Shown here piece by piece: positions 31,264 through 37,719 of a DNA stretch of 38,223 bases. The notes beneath the pieces were generated by a model. It was not told where the DNA came from, searched no databases, and saw only the letters and a list, made by a program, of their open reading frames with translations. The position numbers and the translations under genes were made by a program. Numbering within the stretch: the first letter of the stretch is position 1; every line of letters starts with the position of its first letter. Source of the stretch: JAVEVF01 sp034005175 (GTDB taxonomy: Bacteria; Actinomycetota; Coriobacteriia; Anaerosomatales; SLCP01); NCBI GenBank assembly GCA_034005175.1, contig JAVEVF010000005.1, positions 1 to 38,223 of the forward strand. The letters run 5' to 3'.

Positions 31264-32799
31264 CTACCTCACATGACCGCCGAAGCGGGGGTTGAAAGTT
31301 ATCACACTACCTCGGGATTCTGTCTGCCGCCGGCGCTTGGCCGGTGGCTTGCTGATCTCGACAGCGGCAGCCATTGCGTCCCTCAAGTCGTCGTGGCTCG
31401 GGCGGGACAGTGTGACCTGCTCCTCGTAGGTGGTGATGAGTCCACCCTCGTAGTGCCAGATAGTCTTGTTCTCGTAGCGCGGCAGGAGAATGGCAGCGCA
31501 ACGCTCAGTCTTCTCTCCCTCCGAACGCTTGCCCTCGACCACGAGGGTCTTCCCATCTTCGCGCACCCGATCCTTCAGGTACTCGACAACGAGGTTGGCA
31601 CCAGCGTTCGTCTCCATGCGGAGCTTCTTGAACTTCCACTTCTCGAACAACCGCAGAGCCGCCTTGTAGATCGTCTCATACTTGGTCGTCTTGAACTGGT
31701 CAAGCTCAAGGATGTAGATAAAGCCGTCCTGATCCAGGCCGATTACGGCGAAGGCAGTGAAGTCGGATCGGACGCCCTCTGTGTAGGCAAGGTCGCCGGC
31801 AGCGAACACAGCCAGGGGCTTGCCCTGGAAGTGCCATGTCCCGTCGATCTCCGACAGGTACTTCCGGCTGTAATACTGGAACGAGTCCGCCGTCAGCTTC
31901 TCGCTGTCGGGGTCGTTGGGGTTGTTGTAATACTGGGCGTAATACTGCGCCCGCTCGCCAGCCGCGAAATACTTCGCGCGAATCTTGGCGAGTTCGGCAT
32001 CATTGAAGCCGAACCATTTCTTCGTCTTCGGGTTCTGGGCGCGGGGCCACAGGTACGTACCCTCCGCCTCTACCTTCCGCTCGAAGCATTCGTACATGGC
32101 TTCGGTGCCGACGATGTTTCCTTCGTCATCGAACAGTTCGACTTCGGTGGAGAGCATCTGTGCGTAGATGTCCTTGCCGTGGTAGCGGGTGCCGACGACC
32201 TTTGAGATCGAGCCAGCATTAGCAACAGACGAGAACTGGCTGTAGGATGCCTGGACCTTAGCTCGGCCATCTGCTGTATAGGCGTTGTCTGGGACCACGA
32301 GGTCATCGAACACGAGCACATCGCAGTGGAGGCCGGTGGTGTTACCACCCACCGAGCGCGCAGCCACCGTGCGATCACGGACGCCAAACTTCTTGCGGTC
32401 CGGGTGATCCACCTTAATGTTCTTGAAAGACCACTCCTCACGCTTGGCCTCCTGTTTGTGGATCATGTCGGGCCAGAAGCCCTGGTACACATCCGACTCA
32501 AGGATCGACTTGATGGAGTACAACTGCTGCGTCGCCAAGTCCTCGGTGGCTGACACGTACAGGATGGTCGTCTCGGGGTGCTTCGTGATCCACCACGCGC
32601 ACCACGTCGCAATGATGTGCGACTTCAGGTGGGCACGGGGCAGGAGCACAAGCTGGTCACGCTTGGCGTCCGGTCGGGAAATCCAGCGGAACGCCTCGCG
32701 GTGAATGGTGCCATACTGGTACGACGGGTTCACGAGTTGGGCGAAGAAGAACAGGTCGTCCTCCGCTTGCTTACGTACTTTGTCGAGTTGGCTGGTCAT
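31264..32799 (-). CDS. terL: Terminase large subunit (511 aa)
   Basis: The ATPase half has a Walker-A-like motif LLPRAHLKSHI (phage TerL type, K of HLKS) and Walker B DVLVFDDLV. The nuclease half shows FAAGDLAYTEGVRSDFTAFA with a metal-binding Asp, ETNAGANLVVEYL, and HDDLRDAMAAAVE near the end with a further acidic cluster. It packages DNA into the prohead and cuts it. Length fits the podovirus family (T7 gp19 is 586 aa). The ATG at 32799 lacks a clear ribosome site; a promoter-like pair just upstream (32834-32806) would start transcription near the ATG. Confidence 0.95.
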   Translation of the reverse strand: MTSQLDKVRKQAEDDLFFFAQLVNPSYQYGTIHREAFRWISRPDAKRDQLVLLPRAHLKSHIIATWCAWWITKHPETTILYVSATEDLATQQLYSIKSILESDVYQGFWPDMIHKQEAKREEWSFKNIKVDHPDRKKFGVRDRTVAARSVGGNTTGLHCDVLVFDDLVVPDNAYTADGRAKVQASYSQFSSVANAGSISKVVGTRYHGKDIYAQMLSTEVELFDDEGNIVGTEAMYECFERKVEAEGTYLWPRAQNPKTKKWFGFNDAELAKIRAKYFAAGERAQYYAQYYNNPNDPDSEKLTADSFQYYSRKYLSEIDGTWHFQGKPLAVFAAGDLAYTEGVRSDFTAFAVIGLDQDGFIYILELDQFKTTKYETIYKAALRLFEKWKFKKLRMETNAGANLVVEYLKDRVREDGKTLVVEGKRSEGEKTERCAAILLPRYENKTIWHYEGGLITTYEEQVTLSRPSHDDLRDAMAAAVEISKPPAKRRRQTESRGSVITFNPRFGGHVR

Positions 32800-32805
32800 G
32801 GTGAT

Positions 32806-32834
32806 AGTCTACCAGAACTACTTCTGAAAGTCAA
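32806..32834 (-). promoter_or_regulatory. Promoter-like site abutting the TerL start
   Basis: Leftward -35 TTGACT (32834-32829, 5 of 6), 17-bp spacer, -10 TAGACT (32811-32806, 4 of 6). The -10 ends 6 bases before the TerL ATG, so its transcript would be nearly leaderless. Confidence 0.4.
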
Positions 32835-33378
32835 CCACCCGACTGATGGCCTCCTCGGCTGCCGACTTTGCCTTCTCGGATTCGGGGTTTGGTTTCTCCT
32901 GCTTCGGGCGACCAGGGCCACGGCCCTTGCCCTCCACCATCGCCAGCAGCATCTTGGCCGCAGCGGTCTGTCCCGGCGCTCCGGGCACGATAGCTGTCTT
33001 CTCCAGCGCCGCGCGGACGCGGGACTTCTGGAGGTAGCGCTGCTCTGCCTCCCAGGCTTCGAGGATGTGGGCGCGACCCACCTTCTCGAACATGGCCTTG
33101 ATGTGCTCCCACTGTCGGACGTTGCCGCAAATCTTGCGCAGCGCATCGTACTCGTCGGTGGCATGGATGTACACCATCCACGCTGACGGATACCACTTTC
33201 CGTTGGCGAACACCTCGTGCTCACTCATCGTCCACAGGGCCAGGGCCTCCTGCTCCTTCGTGCTCGCTGTCTCCAGGAACAGGGAGCGGGTAAGGTACTG
33301 GTTGTTGCCGGCTGCCTGCACGCCCTCGCGGGGCAGGTAGGGCAGGGCTGCATAATCAATCACTGGGCGCTCAGACAT
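32818..33378 (-). CDS. Probable terminase small subunit (186 aa)
   Basis: The position just before TerL and the helical, basic composition suggest the DNA-recognition subunit. Segments: LFLETASTKEQEALALWTMS, WEHIKAMFEKVGRAHILEAW, RVRAALEKTAIVPGAPGQTA, and a basic linker KGRGPGRPKQEKPNPESEK before a C-terminal helix. Two adjacent ATGs exist (33381 and 33378); AGGAG lies only one base before the first but four before the second, so I chose the second. The family is not directly recognised. Confidence 0.6.
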   Translation of the reverse strand: MSERPVIDYAALPYLPREGVQAAGNNQYLTRSLFLETASTKEQEALALWTMSEHEVFANGKWYPSAWMVYIHATDEYDALRKICGNVRQWEHIKAMFEKVGRAHILEAWEAEQRYLQKSRVRAALEKTAIVPGAPGQTAAAKMLLAMVEGKGRGPGRPKQEKPNPESEKAKSAAEEAISRVVDFQK

Positions 33379-34477
33379 CATTCTCTCCTGCGCTGGTAGG
33401 GCCGTAGTCCCGTAGGGTCAGTGGGTCGATCCCGTAGAAGTTACCCATCGACCAGTCACCCTCCAGGGTGAAGGCTCGGTCGAGCGGGGCCTTGTAGTTC
33501 AGGGCTGCGAAGACGCGGCGGAAGTTCTCACTCACCGCCGTGGTCAGGTTGGCCTGGGTGATGGTCACGAGTTCGAGTTCGGGGTGGGCGATGGGCGGTG
33601 ATTCTGCGATGCAGTTCAGGCGCACGATGACGCTGACACCACTGTGACGACTACTGCTGTAGCTGTGGGCGCAGGTGCCGGTGACCTCCTCCCCATCTGC
33701 CACCATGCGGTAGGCGACCGGCCCGAAGGCGTCGTCATATGTCCCTGCGGGGGTGACATGGGTCCAGCCGGCGCTATGGAGGTGTGTGGACCTTTGCCAC
33801 ACTTGACATGACACCATGCTCACTGCGATACCGGCACCACCGGACGAGGTGGCCATTGGGTGATTGAACGGGGCGCTTGGGAGGCCGAAGCCCTCGTATG
33901 TGCTGTCCGCGACCTGGATGTTGTCCACGACAAACACGCCGCCGCGCAGTAGTAAAGTGACGAGGCCAATGCGTCCCCGGTCACCCTGCACCACCTTGAA
34001 GGATATATTGCCCACCTTCGTAACCGGCATCATGTAGACGCTCACCTTGGGCTGGTCTTCATTGAAGCTGTCACCGCTCGCGGCACGCAGCACCTCCACT
34101 GCCCCCGCATTCACCGAAGTGATCGGGAACCGATGGGTGACAATAGCGAGCACCGTATCACCGATCGCCTCTGTCGTGATATCCACTGTGCGATCGGTAC
34201 GGTTACCGTTAAAGCTGTAATCTGTCTCGGCAACCGTGATGGCCATAGGCTCCGGCACTGTCGCCTTGTCGGTGCGCCGCCGGATGCTGCCCGCCGGAGC
34301 GTCCGCCGGCAGGTTGAAGATGCCCCGCAGGTACGGCATGTTGCCGCCCAGGGTGTCACCCCGCACATCCAGCTTCCCATCCACCACCGCCTTAATGTTG
34401 GTGAACAGGTTGTTCAGTTCGGTGATCGAGAACTGGTAGTCCTCGGGCTTCTCGGTGTAGGCGACAGTTGTGCTCAT
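33371..34477 (-). CDS. Tail appendage/fiber protein B (368 aa)
   Basis: ATGA overlap with the preceding fiber-like gene. N-terminal residues (FSITELNNLFTNIKAVVDGK, then GDTLGGNMPYLRGIFNLPAD) and the C-terminus (FTLEGDWSMGNFYGIDPLT) carry the 'GNM..L..I.NLP' type motif seen in phage tail fibers. The middle is beta-rich with many Thr, Ser and Gly residues (GSSGV-type turns), consistent with a trimeric adhesin. It probably binds host surface sugar or protein together with the 535-aa neighbour; the receptor is unknown. Confidence 0.6.
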   Translation of the reverse strand: MSTTVAYTEKPEDYQFSITELNNLFTNIKAVVDGKLDVRGDTLGGNMPYLRGIFNLPADAPAGSIRRRTDKATVPEPMAITVAETDYSFNGNRTDRTVDITTEAIGDTVLAIVTHRFPITSVNAGAVEVLRAASGDSFNEDQPKVSVYMMPVTKVGNISFKVVQGDRGRIGLVTLLLRGGVFVVDNIQVADSTYEGFGLPSAPFNHPMATSSGGAGIAVSMVSCQVWQRSTHLHSAGWTHVTPAGTYDDAFGPVAYRMVADGEEVTGTCAHSYSSSRHSGVSVIVRLNCIAESPPIAHPELELVTITQANLTTAVSENFRRVFAALNYKAPLDRAFTLEGDWSMGNFYGIDPLTLRDYGPTSAGENDV

Positions 34478-36081
34478 TTGTCTAGGGGTCGCGCCGGCAG
34501 CGGCGAGTCCTTGATTGAGTGGCCGTTCGCGTCGATGGGTCCGACCACATCGGGTGTAGCCGCATCAGCGAGGTTGACCAGCAGGTTGTTCAAAACTTCC
34601 ATGTTGCCGTTGATGAGGTTGGACATACCGCCGCGCCGCAGGCGGAACGAAATGTCGGGCACCGATTTGATCGGCAGTAGGGACGGGGAGGCTACATACC
34701 GCTCCGCGTCCGGCAGCAGGCCGATGGCGACAGCGTATGCGCCGGTCAGTGCCGGGTTGCTGGTGGGGTTGATGGCGTACAGTACGTGGACCTTGTTGCC
34801 CACCATCCACACACGAGTCGGGCGTCCGGTGCCAAGTTGGTAGCCCTCGGGCAGCACGGCGTCCGGGTGGACGGTAAATCGGGTGTGGATTAATTGGCCG
34901 TTGGCCGTGAACCGCACGAGGCTCGGCTCCGCGAAGTAGCTCGGGATGCTGGCAGCTTCGGTGTCGATGTCGCTGGTGGACAGGCAGGACCACCATGTCA
35001 TGCCGTTCGGCTGCACACCCACGTCCCGGCGGAACGCTCCACTGTTGCCGAGGAAGGCATCCGCGCCGTCGCGGCTGATACGGGCCAGCGGTTCGGCCGC
35101 GTTGTCACGCTCCACGTCGAGGAGTCGGCGGGTGCCGGTTTGCGTGGTGAGGTAGTGCTGGTTTGAGTTCTCCAGCGTGTGGACGTAGCACTGGATGCCC
35201 TGGAACCCGGACGTGATGCTCGGGTAGCGATACCAGTAGTGCGACTTCAGGTGGCCTTCGTCGGCCTGCCCATAAATCTGCCCGCCCCACATGGGATGGC
35301 TGATGAAGCCGTGGTCCATCAGCAGTGCGCCGCTGTTGAAATTGCCCACGTCCGCCTTGGCGTCCCACTCGAACCGGGCGTTGCCACGATTGGAACCCTG
35401 TCGGGCGATGATGCGGTCACTCTCGTCGTCGTATAGGAAGTAGGTGCAGTATCCCGAGAAACCACCACTGCCGGAGCTTGCGCCCCAAAAGCCCTGCTTT
35501 TCCGCACCCACCAGTGTATACATCATGCCGGGGTAGGGATACATAGTCATGGTCTTGTGGCCGGTGATGTTGCCGGCGGCATCCCATGTACCCAGGTGAC
35601 CAAGCTGGTCCTCCATCATGTTGGCGAGCGTATCACCGAAGTCGTTGCACTTGCCGCGCAGTTGGCCGACGTAGGAGCCGTCCGCCTTCCGCCACAGCGG
35701 GAAGAAGTTCTGAGCGAACAGGCTGCCGTTCATGGCCCGCATGCCCGTATTGGACGGCACACTGATGGTGAAGTCAGACACAAGCTGCGAGTAGTGGCCG
35801 ACGTTCTCGGCCCCGTCCACCGACAGCACAATCGTCTCGTCCGCCTCGACATCATACACCGCCCCGTTCGGGTAGTTGCGCATGATGAGTTGGCCGTCGA
35901 TGCACGGCAGTGGTTCCCCGCTGTACAGAGGGTTGCTCTGATTCGGCTGAATCAACTGGAACGCACGCAGCGCCAGTGTTTCGGGCATGACGTTAAGCAC
36001 CCCGCCTTCCACGGTCGGCTGACCGATGAGGAGATCGGGGTAGTCCGCCATCAGCCGCGCAACGTCATTGATGAAACTCAT
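34474..36081 (-). CDS. Tail appendage/receptor-binding protein A (535 aa)
   Basis: A large beta-rich protein: short N-terminal helix (MSFINDVARLMADYPDLLIG), long aromatic/Gly-rich body (GHKTMTMYPYPGMMYTLVGA, FWGASSGSGGFSGYCTYFLY), ending with LINGNMEVLNNLLVNLADAA and GPIDANGHSIKDSPLPARP, a fiber-type 'NGNME...DANG..I.. P' motif also present in the neighbouring 368-aa protein. No lyase or hydrolase motif is seen, so it may be a fiber rather than an enzymatic spike. The gene sits with the lysis genes at the start of the leftward operon, away from the tail module. Confidence 0.6.
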   Translation of the reverse strand: MSFINDVARLMADYPDLLIGQPTVEGGVLNVMPETLALRAFQLIQPNQSNPLYSGEPLPCIDGQLIMRNYPNGAVYDVEADETIVLSVDGAENVGHYSQLVSDFTISVPSNTGMRAMNGSLFAQNFFPLWRKADGSYVGQLRGKCNDFGDTLANMMEDQLGHLGTWDAAGNITGHKTMTMYPYPGMMYTLVGAEKQGFWGASSGSGGFSGYCTYFLYDDESDRIIARQGSNRGNARFEWDAKADVGNFNSGALLMDHGFISHPMWGGQIYGQADEGHLKSHYWYRYPSITSGFQGIQCYVHTLENSNQHYLTTQTGTRRLLDVERDNAAEPLARISRDGADAFLGNSGAFRRDVGVQPNGMTWWSCLSTSDIDTEAASIPSYFAEPSLVRFTANGQLIHTRFTVHPDAVLPEGYQLGTGRPTRVWMVGNKVHVLYAINPTSNPALTGAYAVAIGLLPDAERYVASPSLLPIKSVPDISFRLRRGGMSNLINGNMEVLNNLLVNLADAATPDVVGPIDANGHSIKDSPLPARPLDK

Positions 36082-36332
36082 ACGACCCCTGCAATGGTGG
36101 AACCGACCCAGGCGATCAGGCCCAGGGTCAGGAGGATGGGAGTGGCACGCTCGATCATGGTCCAGTAGGGCGCACGCGCGGCGCTGCCAGTTTCCAGCTT
36201 CTCGACTCGATCTTCAAGGTTGTCGAGCCGCCAGATGGTGCGGGTCTTCATGTCACGAAGCTCAGACTGGATGGCCTCCAAATGTCCAAGAACGCGCCCA
36301 AACTCAACAGGTGAGACAGACGTGTCGCTCAT
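36078..36332 (-). CDS. XhlA-like coiled-coil membrane protein, possible holin (84 aa)
   Basis: The ATG at 36332 overlaps the Rz1 stop. The sequence has a polar N-terminus, a heptad helix (VLGHLEAIQSELRDMKTRTI then RLDNLEDRVEKLETGS) and one C-terminal transmembrane helix (ATPILLTLGLIAWVGSTIAG). This is the layout of haemolysin XhlA-type proteins and some phage holin/antiholin partners. Lying in the lysis cassette, it may act as a second holin or a holin regulator. Two other membrane-lytic genes precede it. Confidence 0.6.
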   Translation of the reverse strand: MSDTSVSPVEFGRVLGHLEAIQSELRDMKTRTIWRLDNLEDRVEKLETGSAARAPYWTMIERATPILLTLGLIAWVGSTIAGVV

Positions 36333-36625
36333 CGCCCCCACTCCTGCCACGCGGCTATGCAGCGGACCTTCTCGTTCACCCAGGCCCGGAACGCCGGCTG
36401 ATCCTTCTCTAGGATCAACACGTCCTTCGATTCCCGATCGGGACTGTAGAAGCGGAAGCCTGGCTTCTGCTCCCCGCAGGCCAGTAGTTCGGCAGGTGCT
36501 CGTTCCCGAACGGGAACGGGAACATCCACGCGCACGGTCTTCACGACCGGCACGGGCTGCTTGGTGGCACAGGCTGACAGTAGTGTTGCCGCCATCAGTG
36601 TCAGGAAAAGTGTTGGGGTCTTCAT
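36329..36625 (-). CDS. Rz1: o-spanin, Rz1-like lipoprotein (98 aa)
   Basis: The start is ATG at 36625, overlapping the Rz stop (ATGA). The signal peptide MKTPTLFLTLMAATLL ends in a lipobox LSAC, so the mature protein begins with a lipidated Cys in the outer membrane. A Pro/Val-rich stretch (KQPVPVVKTVRVDVPVPV) is typical of Rz1. It is longer than most Rz1 proteins; about 50 extra C-terminal residues end AWQEWGR. It would pair with the i-spanin to fuse the two membranes at lysis. Confidence 0.85.
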   Translation of the reverse strand: MKTPTLFLTLMAATLLSACATKQPVPVVKTVRVDVPVPVRERAPAELLACGEQKPGFRFYSPDRESKDVLILEKDQPAFRAWVNEKVRCIAAWQEWGR

Positions 36626-36987
36626 AGGGATTCCAACCACGTGTTCATAGCGTCAGCGCCCGGTGCGGAAGTAGCCGGCAGGGGCCGTCGGAGAACCTCT
36701 CGGGCGCGTGCAGCGGCATCCGCCGCCGCAGCTTCTCCCGCCTCCCGCGCATCCTGCACAGCAGCGTTCTGATCCTCCACCGCGTCTTCGAGCGTGGCGG
36801 TGTTCGTCTCGCAGACCAGCACCTCGGCCTGCTTGGTGGAGAGGGCGGCGCGTGCCTCAGCCGCTTCCGCCCTTGCTCCGTTGAGCCGCCAGGACTGCAC
36901 TGCTGTCCCGGCCGACATCAATAGGATACCGCCGATCAGTGCGGATGTCAAGGGGTTCTTGAGAACCCAGGCAATTGTTGGTGCCAT
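36622..36987 (-). CDS. Rz: i-spanin, Rz-like (121 aa)
   Basis: ATG at 36987, overlapping the holin stop (ATGA). One N-terminal transmembrane helix (NPLTSALIGGILLMSAGTAV), followed by a long periplasmic coiled coil (LNGARAEAAEARAALSTKQA, TNTATLEDAVEDQNAAVQDA, REAGEAAAADAAARARE) and a short polar tail. This is the classical i-spanin layout. The Rz and Rz1 genes overlap only slightly rather than being nested. An outer frame extends upstream to 37065 but this ATG fits best. Confidence 0.85.
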   Translation of the reverse strand: MAPTIAWVLKNPLTSALIGGILLMSAGTAVQSWRLNGARAEAAEARAALSTKQAEVLVCETNTATLEDAVEDQNAAVQDAREAGEAAAADAAARAREVLRRPLPATSAPGADAMNTWLESL

Positions 36988-37211
36988 CACTCCTTCTCCG
37001 CCTTGATTCGCACAGCCTTCAGCAGCGCGGCATAGCCACCAACGGTGCCCATGAACGTAGCCCATAGCACCCAGTCATCCGGCGCATCCGGGAGGAGGCC
37101 GAGCATCTTCAGGGTGAAGGCGACCGATGCCACCATGACGCCAGCCTTGCTGTGGGAAAACTTGCCGTCCTTGCTGTCGCAGAACAGTGCCTTGTAGATG
37201 CTGGCAACCAT
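36987..37211 (-). CDS. Putative holin (74 aa)
   Basis: The start is ATG at 37211 (MVASIYKALFCDSKDG) with GAGAG 11 bases upstream; a GTG at 37253 would add 14 residues but abuts a TATAAT and seems less likely. Two hydrophobic segments are visible (AGVMVASVAFTLKMLGLL and WVLWATFMGTVGGYAALLKA), with a charged C-terminus (VRIKAEKE). The location directly before the spanins supports a holin. It is the first gene after a strong promoter and a 420-nt structured leader. Confidence 0.65.
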   Translation of the reverse strand: MVASIYKALFCDSKDGKFSHSKAGVMVASVAFTLKMLGLLPDAPDDWVLWATFMGTVGGYAALLKAVRIKAEKE

Positions 37212-37253
37212 CAGCCGATGCTCTCTGTGTAGTAGTGTGGTTGGTTGTAACAC

Positions 37254-37673
37254 ATTATAGATAGATTTCCGCCCCGGTGCCCTCCATCATCAATCCTTCC
37301 TACTATCATTCCCCCGAGTCACTAGCAACGTGTCACGAGTTCCTGCATCAGGTTGATGCTGGTGGATTAAGGGAGAGAGGATAGGAGCCAACCAAACAAT
37401 TCGTCCAGTGCTCCAATCCTCCCTACCGTGGCAGCCTCATTATCCGCTCAGGTTTAACCTGCAATCTACCGGCCAAGACCGGGATGACGTATGGGGTAGC
37501 GACACAGCACTTTCAGGCTTTCTCACCCTACTGGACCCATACCTTCCTTCGTCGTATGGGCGTCGTGTCCTTCTACTGCGGTTTATCAGGGCGTCTCTGC
37601 CACGAGACTACCTGCCGGCGGGGCGCAGCCTTTCGGCCTAAGACCGGGAGGGGCCGAGGTTTCCCCCGACCGC
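37254..37673 (-). ncRNA. Long structured leader RNA of the leftward operon
   Basis: About 420 nt between the promoter at 37708-37680 and the holin holds no credible leftward gene. On the leftward transcript several stems are visible: CGGGG-GAAA-CCTCG (37668-37655), GTCTC/GAGAC (37608-37593), CCCATAC/GTATGGG (37560-37536), a 13-base palindrome CAGGTT-A-AACCTG (37461-37449) and GCATCA/TGATGC (37359-37345). A near-repeat TCCCGGTCTTAGGCCG / TCCCGGTCTTGGCCG occurs at 37649-37634 and 37484-37470. A second CCCATAC (37495-37489) could compete for the same GTATGGG. No known RNA family is recognised. It may be a cis-acting leader or a processed small RNA. Confidence 0.55.
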
Positions 37674-37679
37674 ATACAT

Positions 37680-37708
37680 ATTGTACCACGAATGCCCCCG
37701 CATGTCAA
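37680..37708 (-). promoter_or_regulatory. Main leftward (late) sigma70 promoter
   Basis: Leftward consensus -35 TTGACA (37708-37703), 17-bp spacer, -10 TACAAT (37685-37680, 5 of 6). The spacer contains an inverted repeat ATGC-N4-GCAT (37692-37703), related to the AATGCCCGCATT repeats at 37982-38007, so an operator is possible. It drives the long leader, lysis and structural genes. Confidence 0.85.
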
Positions 37709-37719
37709 GACCCAGGATG

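Noticed and set aside
31675..31703. Leftward TTGACC, 17 bp, TATGAG inside TerL
   Set aside because: The -10 is poor (4 of 6, lacking the final T); such matches occur by chance in coding DNA.
37254..37259. TATAAT on the leftward strand just before the holin
   Set aside because: No acceptable -35 at 16-18 bp; the strong promoter lies further upstream at 37708-37680.
37593..37630. Plus-strand resemblance to a cobalamin riboswitch B12 box (GCCACGAGACTACCTGCC)
   Set aside because: The other conserved parts of the riboswitch are missing and no rightward gene follows.
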